From the NCBI GenBank assembly GCA_035353235.1, contig DAOPZG010000163.1, positions 1-5,465 of the forward strand: a stretch of DNA of 5,465 nucleotides. The letters run 5' to 3'. Shown in pieces: positions 1 to 5,465 of the stretch. Position numbers and translations under genes: made by a program. The first letter of the stretch is position 1; each line of letters opens with the position of its first letter. Under the pieces are notes generated by a model. The model searched no databases and had not been told where the DNA came from. It saw only the letters and a list, made by a program, of their open reading frames with translations. Origin of the DNA: CAXXOK01 sp035353235 (GTDB lineage: Bacteria > Bacillota > Clostridia > Christensenellales > Aristaeellaceae).

Positions 1-328
1 GGGCAGTATGTTCGTCGTTGGTATGTATCTCCTGATTGTACTTAGGCTGATGTATCTCGCCCGCTATACCACCGATCGCTTCGGCCAGATGGTCATTATC
101 GGTGTTATGGCCATGATGTTGTTCCACGTATTTGAGAACGTGGGCATGAACACCGGTCTGGCGCCGGTTGCCGGTATTCCTCTTCCGTTTTTAAGCTACG
201 GTGGCAGCAACCTGATCACCAACATGGCGGGAATTGGGCTTGTGTTAAACGTAGTTCGCAACCGCAGCGTAACAATCGGGGAGCTTCCGACTCCTCAGAC
301 CCGCACCTCAGGTAAGTACTTCCGTTAA
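1..328 (+). CDS. rodA: RodA, elongasome peptidoglycan glycosyltransferase (C-terminal part, cut by window start)
   Basis: This is the last 108 or so residues of a SEDS-family membrane protein. RodA polymerises lipid II into glycan strands with a class B PBP during side-wall growth. The frame is open to base 2, before the first ATG at base 8, so the gene begins outside the window. Visible are two hydrophobic segments (about fragment residues 4-20 and 30-44), then the SEDS signature GIPLPFLSYGGS (about 58-69) and a last membrane helix ending near residue 83. The stretch HVFENVGMNTGLAPVAG before the signature resembles clostridial RodA more than FtsW or SpoVE. A polar tail of about 20 residues follows the final helix. 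The stop is TAA at 326-328, and a hairpin terminator lies about 40 bp downstream. SEDS membership is very secure; RodA rather than FtsW/SpoVE is likely. Confidence 0.9.
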   Translation, partial: GSMFVVGMYLLIVLRLMYLARYTTDRFGQMVIIGVMAMMLFHVFENVGMNTGLAPVAGIPLPFLSYGGSNLITNMAGIGLVLNVVRNRSVTIGELPTPQTRTSGKYFR

Positions 329-366
329 GACCCTTACTCCAGTACGACACGGCAGGAATCCAGCAT

Positions 367-413
367 AAAAATGCCCTCCTCCGGTTTGCCGGTGGAGGGC
401 GATGTTGCATTTT
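367..413. terminator. Intrinsic terminator between convergent genes
   Basis: The core hairpin is at 373-400: GCCCTCC pairs with GGAGGGC, then one T/T mismatch, then CCGG pairs with CCGG around a TTTG loop. Read on the minus strand, the stem is followed at once by ATTTTTAT, a good U-tract for ending the SH3-protein transcript. On the plus strand the immediate flank is GATGTT. The outer arms AAAATGC (367-373) and GCATTTT (407-413) are also complementary, so a longer bulged stem ending in TTTT could stop rodA transcription. It probably works in both directions, and better on the minus strand. It lies in the 101-bp gap between the two stop codons. Confidence 0.85.
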
Positions 414-429
414 ACAGAACACAATTTAA

Positions 430-1605
430 TTATTCACTGATCGATGTAAAATAAGTAATAACGTATCCGGTCAGTCCGTTATAGAGCACCTTTGCCCAAT
501 CCGGGCCGGGGGTGAGCACAACCGCCGAGCTTCTGTTGGGCATCTGCGCCAGCACCGAAGCGGTCATTGTGGGTGCGCTGCGCAGATTTACATATGAACC
601 CTGCGGATGAGTGATAACCAATGTTGGCGTTGCGGGCAGATTGTTCAGCGACAGGTAACGGGTCATGACATAGCCGGTAGCGGCGATGGAAGGGGAATAA
701 ACGCGGCACCATTCCACTCCCTGCTGCAGTACCCTGACCTGAACGCCGTTACTCAGTTGTGTTACAATGCTGGCGGCAGTATTGGGCAGTTCGCGCAGGT
801 TCAGCTTCTGGGTGCTTACGGGATTGTTGACCACCGCATACCCGGAAGTGGTTCCTCCGCTTTGCGCCGCCTCGTCCCGGGCGGCATGCAAACCCTCCTC
901 CAGAAAATCGCTGCTGATAAAGCCCGTATACCCGTCGATACATACAAACCACCAGTGTGATCCCTGACACAGCACCGCAACGTAACGGTCCCCCGCAAAC
1001 TGGCGTGTGACCGCCGCGCCGCTGCTGGGGCCGGAACGCATATTCACCGCCGTGTTGTTGGGGGTTTTTATCGTGGCGACCGTTGTTGCCAGCGGCTGGT
1101 ACGTTTTATATGTATACTCGCTTCGCACATACCCGTGGGAAGCGCCCATCTGCACTTCGTACCAGCCATTGCTCTCCGATAAAATGTTCATCGGCACGCC
1201 GTTATACAGAATCGTTAGCACAGAGGAAGCATAGCTGGGATAGGATCGAAGGTTCAGAAACGCCGTCGCCTTCTGATTATTGACAATCGCCACGTTGCCA
1301 TAAGGAAGCGCATCCGTTGCGCTCAGGTAGTTCTTGCTCATATACCCGGTCTTTCCGTCGGCGGTGGTTACACGGTAGAAATTGTTCTTACTCCCGATCA
1401 CCGTTACCCACGCGCCGCGGTTATACGTGCCCAGCCATTGGCTGGAAGAGCTGGCGTCCGTTCGCAGATTCAGCGTATCGGTTCCGCGGATTACAGCATA
1501 CGTTTCCGCCAGGGCTGCGCCAACCCCAAACAGTGCCAGCAACCCCGTCAACAGGGCTGCAAGCGCCCGGGTCAGAAAGGGTTTCTCACGCTGGTTCATA
1601 GACAT
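430..1605 (-). CDS. Exported protein with five bacterial SH3 (SH3b) repeats
   Basis: The 391-residue product has a clear signal peptide: a basic start (QREKPFLTR), a hydrophobic core (about 14-30) and a likely signal peptidase I site after ALA (31-33). The mature protein is almost wholly SH3b units at about 36-94, 105-165, 176-235, 256-319 and 328-387. Each has an N(L/M)R motif (46-48, 118-120, 188-190, 269-271, 340-342) and ends with G(Y/F) plus a hydrophobic residue (87, 158, 228, 311, 380). SH3b domains commonly bind peptidoglycan or wall peptides, so a cell-wall role is inferred. No NlpC/P60, amidase, transpeptidase or LPXTG element is visible. A Gly/Ser/Ala-rich linker (about 237-255) separates repeats 3 and 4. 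Cys213 and Cys222 lie close together in repeat 3. ATG at codon 1 or codon 3 could be the start; AAGGA lies 4 or 10 nt upstream of them. No specific family name is justified. Confidence 0.88.
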   Translation of the reverse strand: MSMNQREKPFLTRALAALLTGLLALFGVGAALAETYAVIRGTDTLNLRTDASSSSQWLGTYNRGAWVTVIGSKNNFYRVTTADGKTGYMSKNYLSATDALPYGNVAIVNNQKATAFLNLRSYPSYASSVLTILYNGVPMNILSESNGWYEVQMGASHGYVRSEYTYKTYQPLATTVATIKTPNNTAVNMRSGPSSGAAVTRQFAGDRYVAVLCQGSHWWFVCIDGYTGFISSDFLEEGLHAARDEAAQSGGTTSGYAVVNNPVSTQKLNLRELPNTAASIVTQLSNGVQVRVLQQGVEWCRVYSPSIAATGYVMTRYLSLNNLPATPTLVITHPQGSYVNLRSAPTMTASVLAQMPNRSSAVVLTPGPDWAKVLYNGLTGYVITYFTSISE

Positions 1606-1764
1606 CCGATCCTTTCGGCATTGCCATCAAGGCTCTGTTGATTAGTGGCTCGGCAACCGGGCATCTCCAGAGGGGCGTCACTCTCCCAATCCCGCGCCTT
1701 ATTACCTGCCAGACCGCTCTACCATATCAACGTAACCCCATATTCATTTCTTCCCGTCTTGTAA
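1606..1764 (-). promoter_or_regulatory. Upstream region of the SH3 gene with a possible structured leader
   Basis: This 159-base gap separates the methyltransferase stop from the SH3 gene start, while the genes further upstream are packed within about 25 bp. TTGCC (1621-1625) pairs with GGCAA (1652-1656), and ATCAA (1626-1630) pairs with TTGAT (1638-1642). The result is a 10-bp stem with a 7-base loop and a 9-base one-sided bulge. GAGCC (minus strand) occurs in both loop and bulge. Nearer the gene, CCGA and TCGG (1606-1618) enclose the Shine-Dalgarno AAGGA as a 5-base loop. Further up, GGCA/TGCC and GGCG/CGCC could form weak nested stems (1660-1710). I saw no convincing -35/-10 pair and no match to a riboswitch class I know. 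Whether it is a regulatory leader is inference. Confidence 0.35.
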
Positions 1765-2589
1765 TCAGGTGCGCTCTTTATGGTACCGTTCCACCGCCAG
1801 CGCGCGCACCGCCGCTTCCTCGGCCGCCGAATAAAGGTCTGGTGCGGCGGCGGCGCCGAAAACGACGTGCAGAAAAAATTCCCGCGTGCCATTGTTGCCG
1901 GTCACATGGCTGTGGGTTACGCCGGTCACCACGGTGCCGGGTTGCGCGTTCAGCGTGTCCGTCAGCCGGTGCAGAATCGACGCATATTCATCGTCCGGCA
2001 GTTCACCGGTTCGGCGGGCTTCGGCGCTCTCTGTTTCAAACAGCGGTTTCACCAGGCAGATCAGTTCGCCCTGCCCTCGTTGAATCGCGCGGTACAGCGG
2101 CACCGCTTTTTCCAGTGACAGATAGCTTAAGTCCACGGTTCCAAGCGTCGGAGCAGGGTCCAGAGAAAGCAGAGTTTCGTCGCCCAGATTGGTTTTTTCC
2201 AGATTGACAACCGCCGGGTTTTGCGCCAGGCTGCCCGCCAACTGGCCGTAACCGACTTCTACCGCGTATACGCGAGCCGCGCCGCGCTGCACCAGGCAAT
2301 CCGTAAATCCGCCGGTGCAGGCGCCCGCGTCGATACACACACGGCCTTCCACTGCGATGCCAAAGTCCTCCAGCGCGCCTTCCAGCTTATAACCGCCCTT
2401 GCCGACATACCGTTCGTTCAGGCCGCGTACCGCCATAGGCTCTTCCGGCGCAATCAGTTGCCCGCCGTTGCGCACAGGGCGTCCGCCGCAGGTTACCGCC
2501 CCGCCCATCAGGTAGGGCAGCGCCTGCTGCGGCGTTTGAAAGTATCCTTCCCTGATCAGGCGATCGATCGCCTTTACCCGCTTACTCAC
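1765..2589 (-). CDS. TlyA-family S4-domain RNA methyltransferase (FtsJ-like)
   Basis: The 274-residue product (from GTG at 2589) is close to normal TlyA length. TlyA proteins 2'-O-methylate rRNA using S-adenosylmethionine; many are annotated as hemolysin A. An N-terminal S4 RNA-binding domain (about 6-56) leads into an FtsJ-like Rossmann domain. Visible are SAM motif I DAGACTGGFTD (87-97), AVEVGYGQL (109-117), and a K-D-K-E tetrad at Lys68 (GGYKLEGAL), Asp153 (VDLSYLSL), Lys181 (LVKPLFE) and Glu237 (TREFF). Several motifs differ from the usual TlyA forms: YVGKGGYKL for YVSRGGLKL, KPLFE for KPQFE. It may therefore be a divergent paralogue, so no symbol is given. The GTG start overlaps the esterase stop as GTGA and has GGAG 8 nt upstream, which suggests translational coupling. 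An in-frame ATG at 2622 would add 11 untypical residues (MAAAAKVGERL). Confidence 0.87.
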   Translation of the reverse strand: MSKRVKAIDRLIREGYFQTPQQALPYLMGGAVTCGGRPVRNGGQLIAPEEPMAVRGLNERYVGKGGYKLEGALEDFGIAVEGRVCIDAGACTGGFTDCLVQRGAARVYAVEVGYGQLAGSLAQNPAVVNLEKTNLGDETLLSLDPAPTLGTVDLSYLSLEKAVPLYRAIQRGQGELICLVKPLFETESAEARRTGELPDDEYASILHRLTDTLNAQPGTVVTGVTHSHVTGNNGTREFFLHVVFGAAAAPDLYSAAEEAAVRALAVERYHKERT

Positions 2590-3371
2590 CAGACGTTCTC
2601 CAACTTTTGCAGCGGCAGCCATTCCAGCACCTTTTGAATCTGTTCATCCCAGAAATCCCAGGTGTGGGAAGCCTCCGGTTTAGTCTCATAATGGATATTC
2701 AGCTTTTTCGCGTATTTCGCCATGAAGGTTTCGTTTGCCTGGTACAGAAAGTCTGCGGTGCCGCAGGCGGCGTAAATACGCGGCGCATCCTTCGGGTCCA
2801 GGCGGTCCGCCAACAGTGTCAAATCGCCGTTTCTTGCGCGAAAAGACGCTTCATCGCCAAAAACCGCGTCCATCTCCCGATCCCATTCCTCATGGAGATT
2901 GAACGGTTTCCCGTAAATTTCCTGCATCATCAACGGGGCGGAAAGCGCGGCAACCGCCGCGTAACGCTCCGGTCTGGCAAGACCCAGCTTCATCGCGCCG
3001 TAGCCACCCATGGACAACCCCGCTGCAAAACGGCCTTCCCGTTTCGTGCTCAGCGGAAAGTACGTTTCCATGATCGCCGGTAATTCCTCGCTGATAAAGG
3101 TCCAGTACTTCGCGCCGTGCGCCATATCCGTATAGAAGGAGCGGTTTACCGCGGGCATCACGACTGCCAGCGCATACTTGCGCGCATAAGCTTCGATACG
3201 GGTCCAGCGCATCCAGCCGGTGTAATCGTCGCTTAACCCATGCAGCAGGTACAGGGTAGGCAATGGTTCGCCGTGCAGTTGCTGTATATCCGGGTACTCC
3301 GGCAGCAACACATACGCCTCTGTTTGTATATCCAGCACCTTGCTGAAGAAATGAAAGTTGTTCCAGATCAC
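2586..3371 (-). CDS. EstA-like alpha/beta-hydrolase esterase (putative esterase family)
   Basis: This 261-residue hydrolase has no signal peptide, so it is probably cytoplasmic. It resembles the Esterase/D family (S-formylglutathione hydrolase, tributyrin esterase EstA, feruloyl esterases). The strand-loop TLYLLHGLSDDYTGW (39-53) supplies the oxyanion region. The nucleophile elbow GLSMGG puts the catalytic Ser at 120, Asp207 lies in CGTADFLY, and His236 lies in ASHTWDFW. All three triad positions are intact and the length is typical. The family cleaves short acyl or thiol esters; the actual substrate cannot be read from the sequence. The start is GTG at 3371 with AAGGAG 9 nt upstream. The gene is 24 bp behind the AEC transporter and overlaps the methyltransferase start by 4 bp, so it is mid-operon. 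S-formylglutathione hydrolase proper is less likely, as no formaldehyde dehydrogenase is nearby. Confidence 0.9.
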   Translation of the reverse strand: MIWNNFHFFSKVLDIQTEAYVLLPEYPDIQQLHGEPLPTLYLLHGLSDDYTGWMRWTRIEAYARKYALAVVMPAVNRSFYTDMAHGAKYWTFISEELPAIMETYFPLSTKREGRFAAGLSMGGYGAMKLGLARPERYAAVAALSAPLMMQEIYGKPFNLHEEWDREMDAVFGDEASFRARNGDLTLLADRLDPKDAPRIYAACGTADFLYQANETFMAKYAKKLNIHYETKPEASHTWDFWDEQIQKVLEWLPLQKLENVW

Positions 3372-3395
3372 AAGAATCGTCTCCTTCCGGTATTG

Positions 3396-4325
3396 TCATC
3401 CTAACGTGTAGATCGCTATGCCTGCAAACAGGGCAATGGATACGAGCGTCTGTACAGACAACGTGGTCGAAATGTACTCCCCGTCCTCCGCCGCGTTCGC
3501 ATACAGCGGAATGATAAACGGCGCGGGCAAGCTGTAAGCCAGCAGCATCGCAACAAAGAGCGGTTTGCTAAAGGGAACGAAGCTGAATACGCAAAACGCC
3601 GTGAAGCCAAGCAGCGCCGCCATCACCAGCAGACGGAGCCCCACGGTTTTCAGCACTGGGGCCATCAGTTCTCTGCGGAAGCTCAGCTGATAGCCCACAA
3701 TGATCAGGATCAGGGCTGATGTGGGCGCGGCGATAAAAGTGATCAGGCTGCTTAAGGCGGGCCAGGCGGAGGTGGTTTGCAGCCACCGCCCAACGCCGGA
3801 CACTCCCAGCGCCACGCCAAGTACAATCGCGATCATCACGGGGTTTTTTGCCTGTTGCCAGAGAACTTCTTTCGCGGTCATCTTCTGTCCGCCGGTTACT
3901 CTTAGCACGGTAAGGAACACAGTAAAAGCAAATGTTGTCTGCCCGATATCCACCGTGGCGAAAACGTGAGTCTGCCCGGCATACAGCAAGCCAAACAGAG
4001 CGTACCCAAGCATACCGCCCTCAAAGTTTGTGGTCAGGAACGGAAAAAATCGTTCGTAAGGCGCCATCCATCGCCGAAGCGCAAACCCAGCCAGCAACCC
4101 CAGCCAGCAGGCAAAAAACACCACAGTGAACGTCAGCAGGATTTCTCCGTTATAATCGGCGGTCAGAAAAGCGTTCAGAAGCACCACAGGCAGGGTGATA
4201 TTGCCCACCACAGCCTTCAGGCCAATTAACCCATCCCCGCTGAAAATCTTCTTTCGGTTGCAGAGCCAGCCCAGGCCAAAGGTGACCAGCACGGGCAACA
4301 CCATGCGAAGAATTGAGGAGATCAA
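3396..4325 (-). CDS. AEC (auxin efflux carrier) family transporter
   Basis: The 309-residue membrane protein has about ten hydrophobic segments (roughly 3-21, 37-54, 62-82, 96-117, 122-142, 162-180, 190-212, 227-248, 254-275 and 288-307), in the usual 5+5 pattern. AEC-type landmarks are NITLPVVLLNAF (42-53), NPVMIAIVLG (161-170) after a basic central loop, the PTSALILIIVGYQL helix (201-214), and the SLPAPF region (265-270) followed by a final helix. Bacterial relatives such as MleP and MdcF move malate, malonate or similar organic acids across the plasma membrane; the substrate here is unknown. The start is TTG at 4325, with GGAGG 8 nt upstream. The alternative ATG at codon 8 has no ribosome site. 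It lies 22 bp downstream of the MFS gene and 24 bp upstream of the esterase gene. Confidence 0.9.
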   Translation of the reverse strand: MISSILRMVLPVLVTFGLGWLCNRKKIFSGDGLIGLKAVVGNITLPVVLLNAFLTADYNGEILLTFTVVFFACWLGLLAGFALRRWMAPYERFFPFLTTNFEGGMLGYALFGLLYAGQTHVFATVDIGQTTFAFTVFLTVLRVTGGQKMTAKEVLWQQAKNPVMIAIVLGVALGVSGVGRWLQTTSAWPALSSLITFIAAPTSALILIIVGYQLSFRRELMAPVLKTVGLRLLVMAALLGFTAFCVFSFVPFSKPLFVAMLLAYSLPAPFIIPLYANAAEDGEYISTTLSVQTLVSIALFAGIAIYTLG

Positions 4326-4340
4326 GCGCTTTCCCTCCCT
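4326..4340 (-). promoter_or_regulatory. Strong ribosome binding site fixing a TTG start
   Basis: On the minus strand AGGGAGGG precedes TTG at 4325; the GGAGG core (4334-4338) is separated from it by 8 nt. No ATG occurs until codon 8 of the transporter, where no Shine-Dalgarno site is present. The first transmembrane helix begins right after the start, so beginning at codon 8 would shorten that helix. This supports TTG initiation. Confidence 0.7.
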
Positions 4341-4347
4341 GATATGT

Positions 4348-5465
4348 TTACATCACCTGTGTTTTCAACGTATCGTTAATCTCGCGCTCCCGCGCGGGTT
4401 GCATGCGTCGGCGCAGCCAAAGCCCCGCCAGCAGCAGCACCGGAAAGATCAGTGCGGCAGGCAACGCAGCTTTCAACGCTCCGCCGGCCGCTTTCGCCGC
4501 AAACCCGACCACAGCGGGTCCCCCGGCACATCCCAGGTCGCCCGCCAGCGCCAGCAGCGCAAACATCGCCGTTCCACCCGCAGGCAGTCCAAGCGCGGAC
4601 AGGCTGCACGTGCCCGGCCAGAAGATGCCGACCGAGAACCCAACCACAGCGCATCCCGCCAGACTGAATCCCGGCAAGGGCGAAAAAGCAGCCAGCAGAT
4701 ACCCGATCACGCACAAGGCCGCGCACAGCGCCATCACCCGCGGCAGCGCAATCCGTTCGCTGTGATGGGCATACAGTACACGTGACAGCCCCATCATTCC
4801 TGCAAACAGGCAGGGGCCCGCCAGATCCCCTACCGTTTTGCTCACCCCAAGGCCGGATTCCGCAAAGGCAGACGCCCACTGGCTCATGCCCTGTTCGCTG
4901 GCGCCTGCGCAAACCATCAGCAGCGCGAACACCCAAAACATTCGGTTCTTCAACAACGAGCGCACGCCCGTGCCGCCCCGTTCCTCCGTAAGGCTGCGAA
5001 TCGGTACGAAATGGAAGTACACTGCGTTCCCCAACGGCAGCAACGCCCAGAGGCAGGCGATGATCGGCCAGCGTGATACCCCGAATATCGCAAAAAACGC
5101 CGTGCTCGCCAGCACCACAAACATGTGCCCCCAGCAGTAAAAAGAATGCAGCAGGCTCATGGCCGCTTCTTTCTGGCTGGTCGGGCAGGCTTCCACGATG
5201 GGGCTGACCAGCACCTCAATCAGCCCGCCGCCGATCGCGTACAGCGTAACAGCAATCAGCAAGCCGACAAACGGTACAGGCAGAAGCTGCGGGAAGATAC
5301 CAAGCCCCGCAAGGCCCACAGCGGACAGAAGGTGCGCCGCCACGATGCAGGAACGGTATCCCAGCCGATCCACCACTTTCGTGGAAACCGCATCCACCAG
5401 CAGTTGAACGGCGAAATTGTAACTCACCAGCAGTGTAATTTGCTCCAGCGGTACCCCCAGCTGAC
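4348..5465 (-). CDS. Major facilitator superfamily transporter (N-terminus beyond window edge)
   Basis: The reading frame is open to the right edge. A GTG at 5427 is not the start, because the codons before it (QLGVPLEQITLL) continue a typical MFS loop into helix 2, so helix 1 lies outside. About 371 residues are present. An MFS motif-A-like STKVVDRLGYRS follows helix 2 (about fragment residues 27-38). A charged loop (about 154-173, PIRSLTEERGG to LLKNR) divides the two halves. Helix 7 is followed by SEQGMSQWASAF (about 189-200). A second-half motif-A-like GMMGLSRVLYAHHSER lies near 222-237. These details resemble FucP/sugar-type or general MFS_1 permeases of Firmicutes, but the substrate is not readable. 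The C-terminus is basic then polar. The stop is TAA at 4348-4350, only 22 bp before the AEC gene, so it is probably an early gene of the operon; the promoter is outside the window. Confidence 0.9.
   Translation of the reverse strand, partial: QLGVPLEQITLLVSYNFAVQLLVDAVSTKVVDRLGYRSCIVAAHLLSAVGLAGLGIFPQLLPVPFVGLLIAVTLYAIGGGLIEVLVSPIVEACPTSQKEAAMSLLHSFYCWGHMFVVLASTAFFAIFGVSRWPIIACLWALLPLGNAVYFHFVPIRSLTEERGGTGVRSLLKNRMFWVFALLMVCAGASEQGMSQWASAFAESGLGVSKTVGDLAGPCLFAGMMGLSRVLYAHHSERIALPRVMALCAALCVIGYLLAAFSPLPGFSLAGCAVVGFSVGIFWPGTCSLSALGLPAGGTAMFALLALAGDLGCAGGPAVVGFAAKAAGGALKAALPAALIFPVLLLAGLWLRRRMQPAREREINDTLKTQVM

Noticed and set aside
1645..1665. CGGCAACCGGG on the plus strand, similar to the SAM-I riboswitch CCGGCAACC segment
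   Set aside because: It points away from the minus-strand gene, and neither the flanking SAM-I helices nor a downstream plus-strand gene is present.
1701..1741. Minus-strand GGTAGAGC-like stretch resembling a tRNA D-arm or the start of a lysine riboswitch
   Set aside because: No T-arm consensus, no 7-bp acceptor stem and no further riboswitch core elements could be placed around it.
1690..1764. Possible promoter for the SH3 gene (TTGATA with TAATAA further down, minus strand)
   Set aside because: The spacing is about 20 bases instead of 16-18, so the pair was not annotated as a promoter.
1771..1797. TGGTACCG and GGTGGAACGG (minus strand), reminiscent of a T-box core
   Set aside because: The sequence is inside the coding end of the methyltransferase gene (residues VERYHKE) and lacks the specifier and antiterminator context.
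1638..2207. 189-codon plus-strand open frame covering the gap and the methyltransferase 3' half
   Set aside because: Pro/Arg-rich with no recognisable domain or good ribosome site; mostly antisense to the TlyA-type coding region.
2221..2637. 138-codon plus-strand open frame opposite the methyltransferase gene
   Set aside because: No family motif; it mirrors a well-supported minus-strand gene in GC-rich DNA, which commonly leaves long antisense open frames.
4195..4785. 196-codon plus-strand open frame spanning the AEC/MFS gene junction
   Set aside because: Very rich in Arg, Gln and Ser without any domain, and antisense to two clear membrane-protein genes; a shadow frame.

Overview
The window looks like chromosomal DNA from a fermentative, Gram-positive Firmicute of the Clostridia type. 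This rests on a clostridial-style RodA C-terminus, an exported protein made of bacterial SH3 repeats, strong purine-rich Shine-Dalgarno sites paired with GTG and TTG starts, and a fairly GC-rich composition. No species can be named from the sequence alone. All protein calls come from motif recognition by eye, without database searches.

Layout: bases 1-328 (+) hold the 3' end of rodA, the elongasome peptidoglycan polymerase. It converges on everything else, which is on the minus strand. The two directions meet at a GC-rich hairpin terminator (about 367-413). Next comes a gene for an exported protein with five SH3b repeats (430-1605, -). Its 159-base upstream gap (1606-1764) can form unusual secondary structure, including a bulged hairpin and a Shine-Dalgarno site in a small loop.

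Right of this gap is a tight minus-strand gene string, read from right to left: an MFS transporter (4348-5465, cut by the window edge), an AEC-family transporter (3396-4325, TTG start), a cytoplasmic EstA-like esterase (2586-3371, GTG start) and a TlyA-type S4/FtsJ-like RNA methyltransferase (1765-2589, probable GTG start). The spacings of 22 bp, 24 bp and a 4-bp GTGA overlap indicate one operon. I see no terminator after the methyltransferase gene, so read-through into the SH3 gene is possible.

Functionally, two unrelated secondary transporters and a small-ester hydrolase could form an uptake/export and processing unit for an organic acid or ester, but the substrate is not visible. The methyltransferase looks like a divergent TlyA relative outside its usual gene neighbourhood. 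RodA and the SH3 protein both concern the cell wall but are convergently transcribed. I found no mobile element, CRISPR array, RNA gene or clearly new system. The best second-look items are the SH3-gene leader and the divergent TlyA-like protein.
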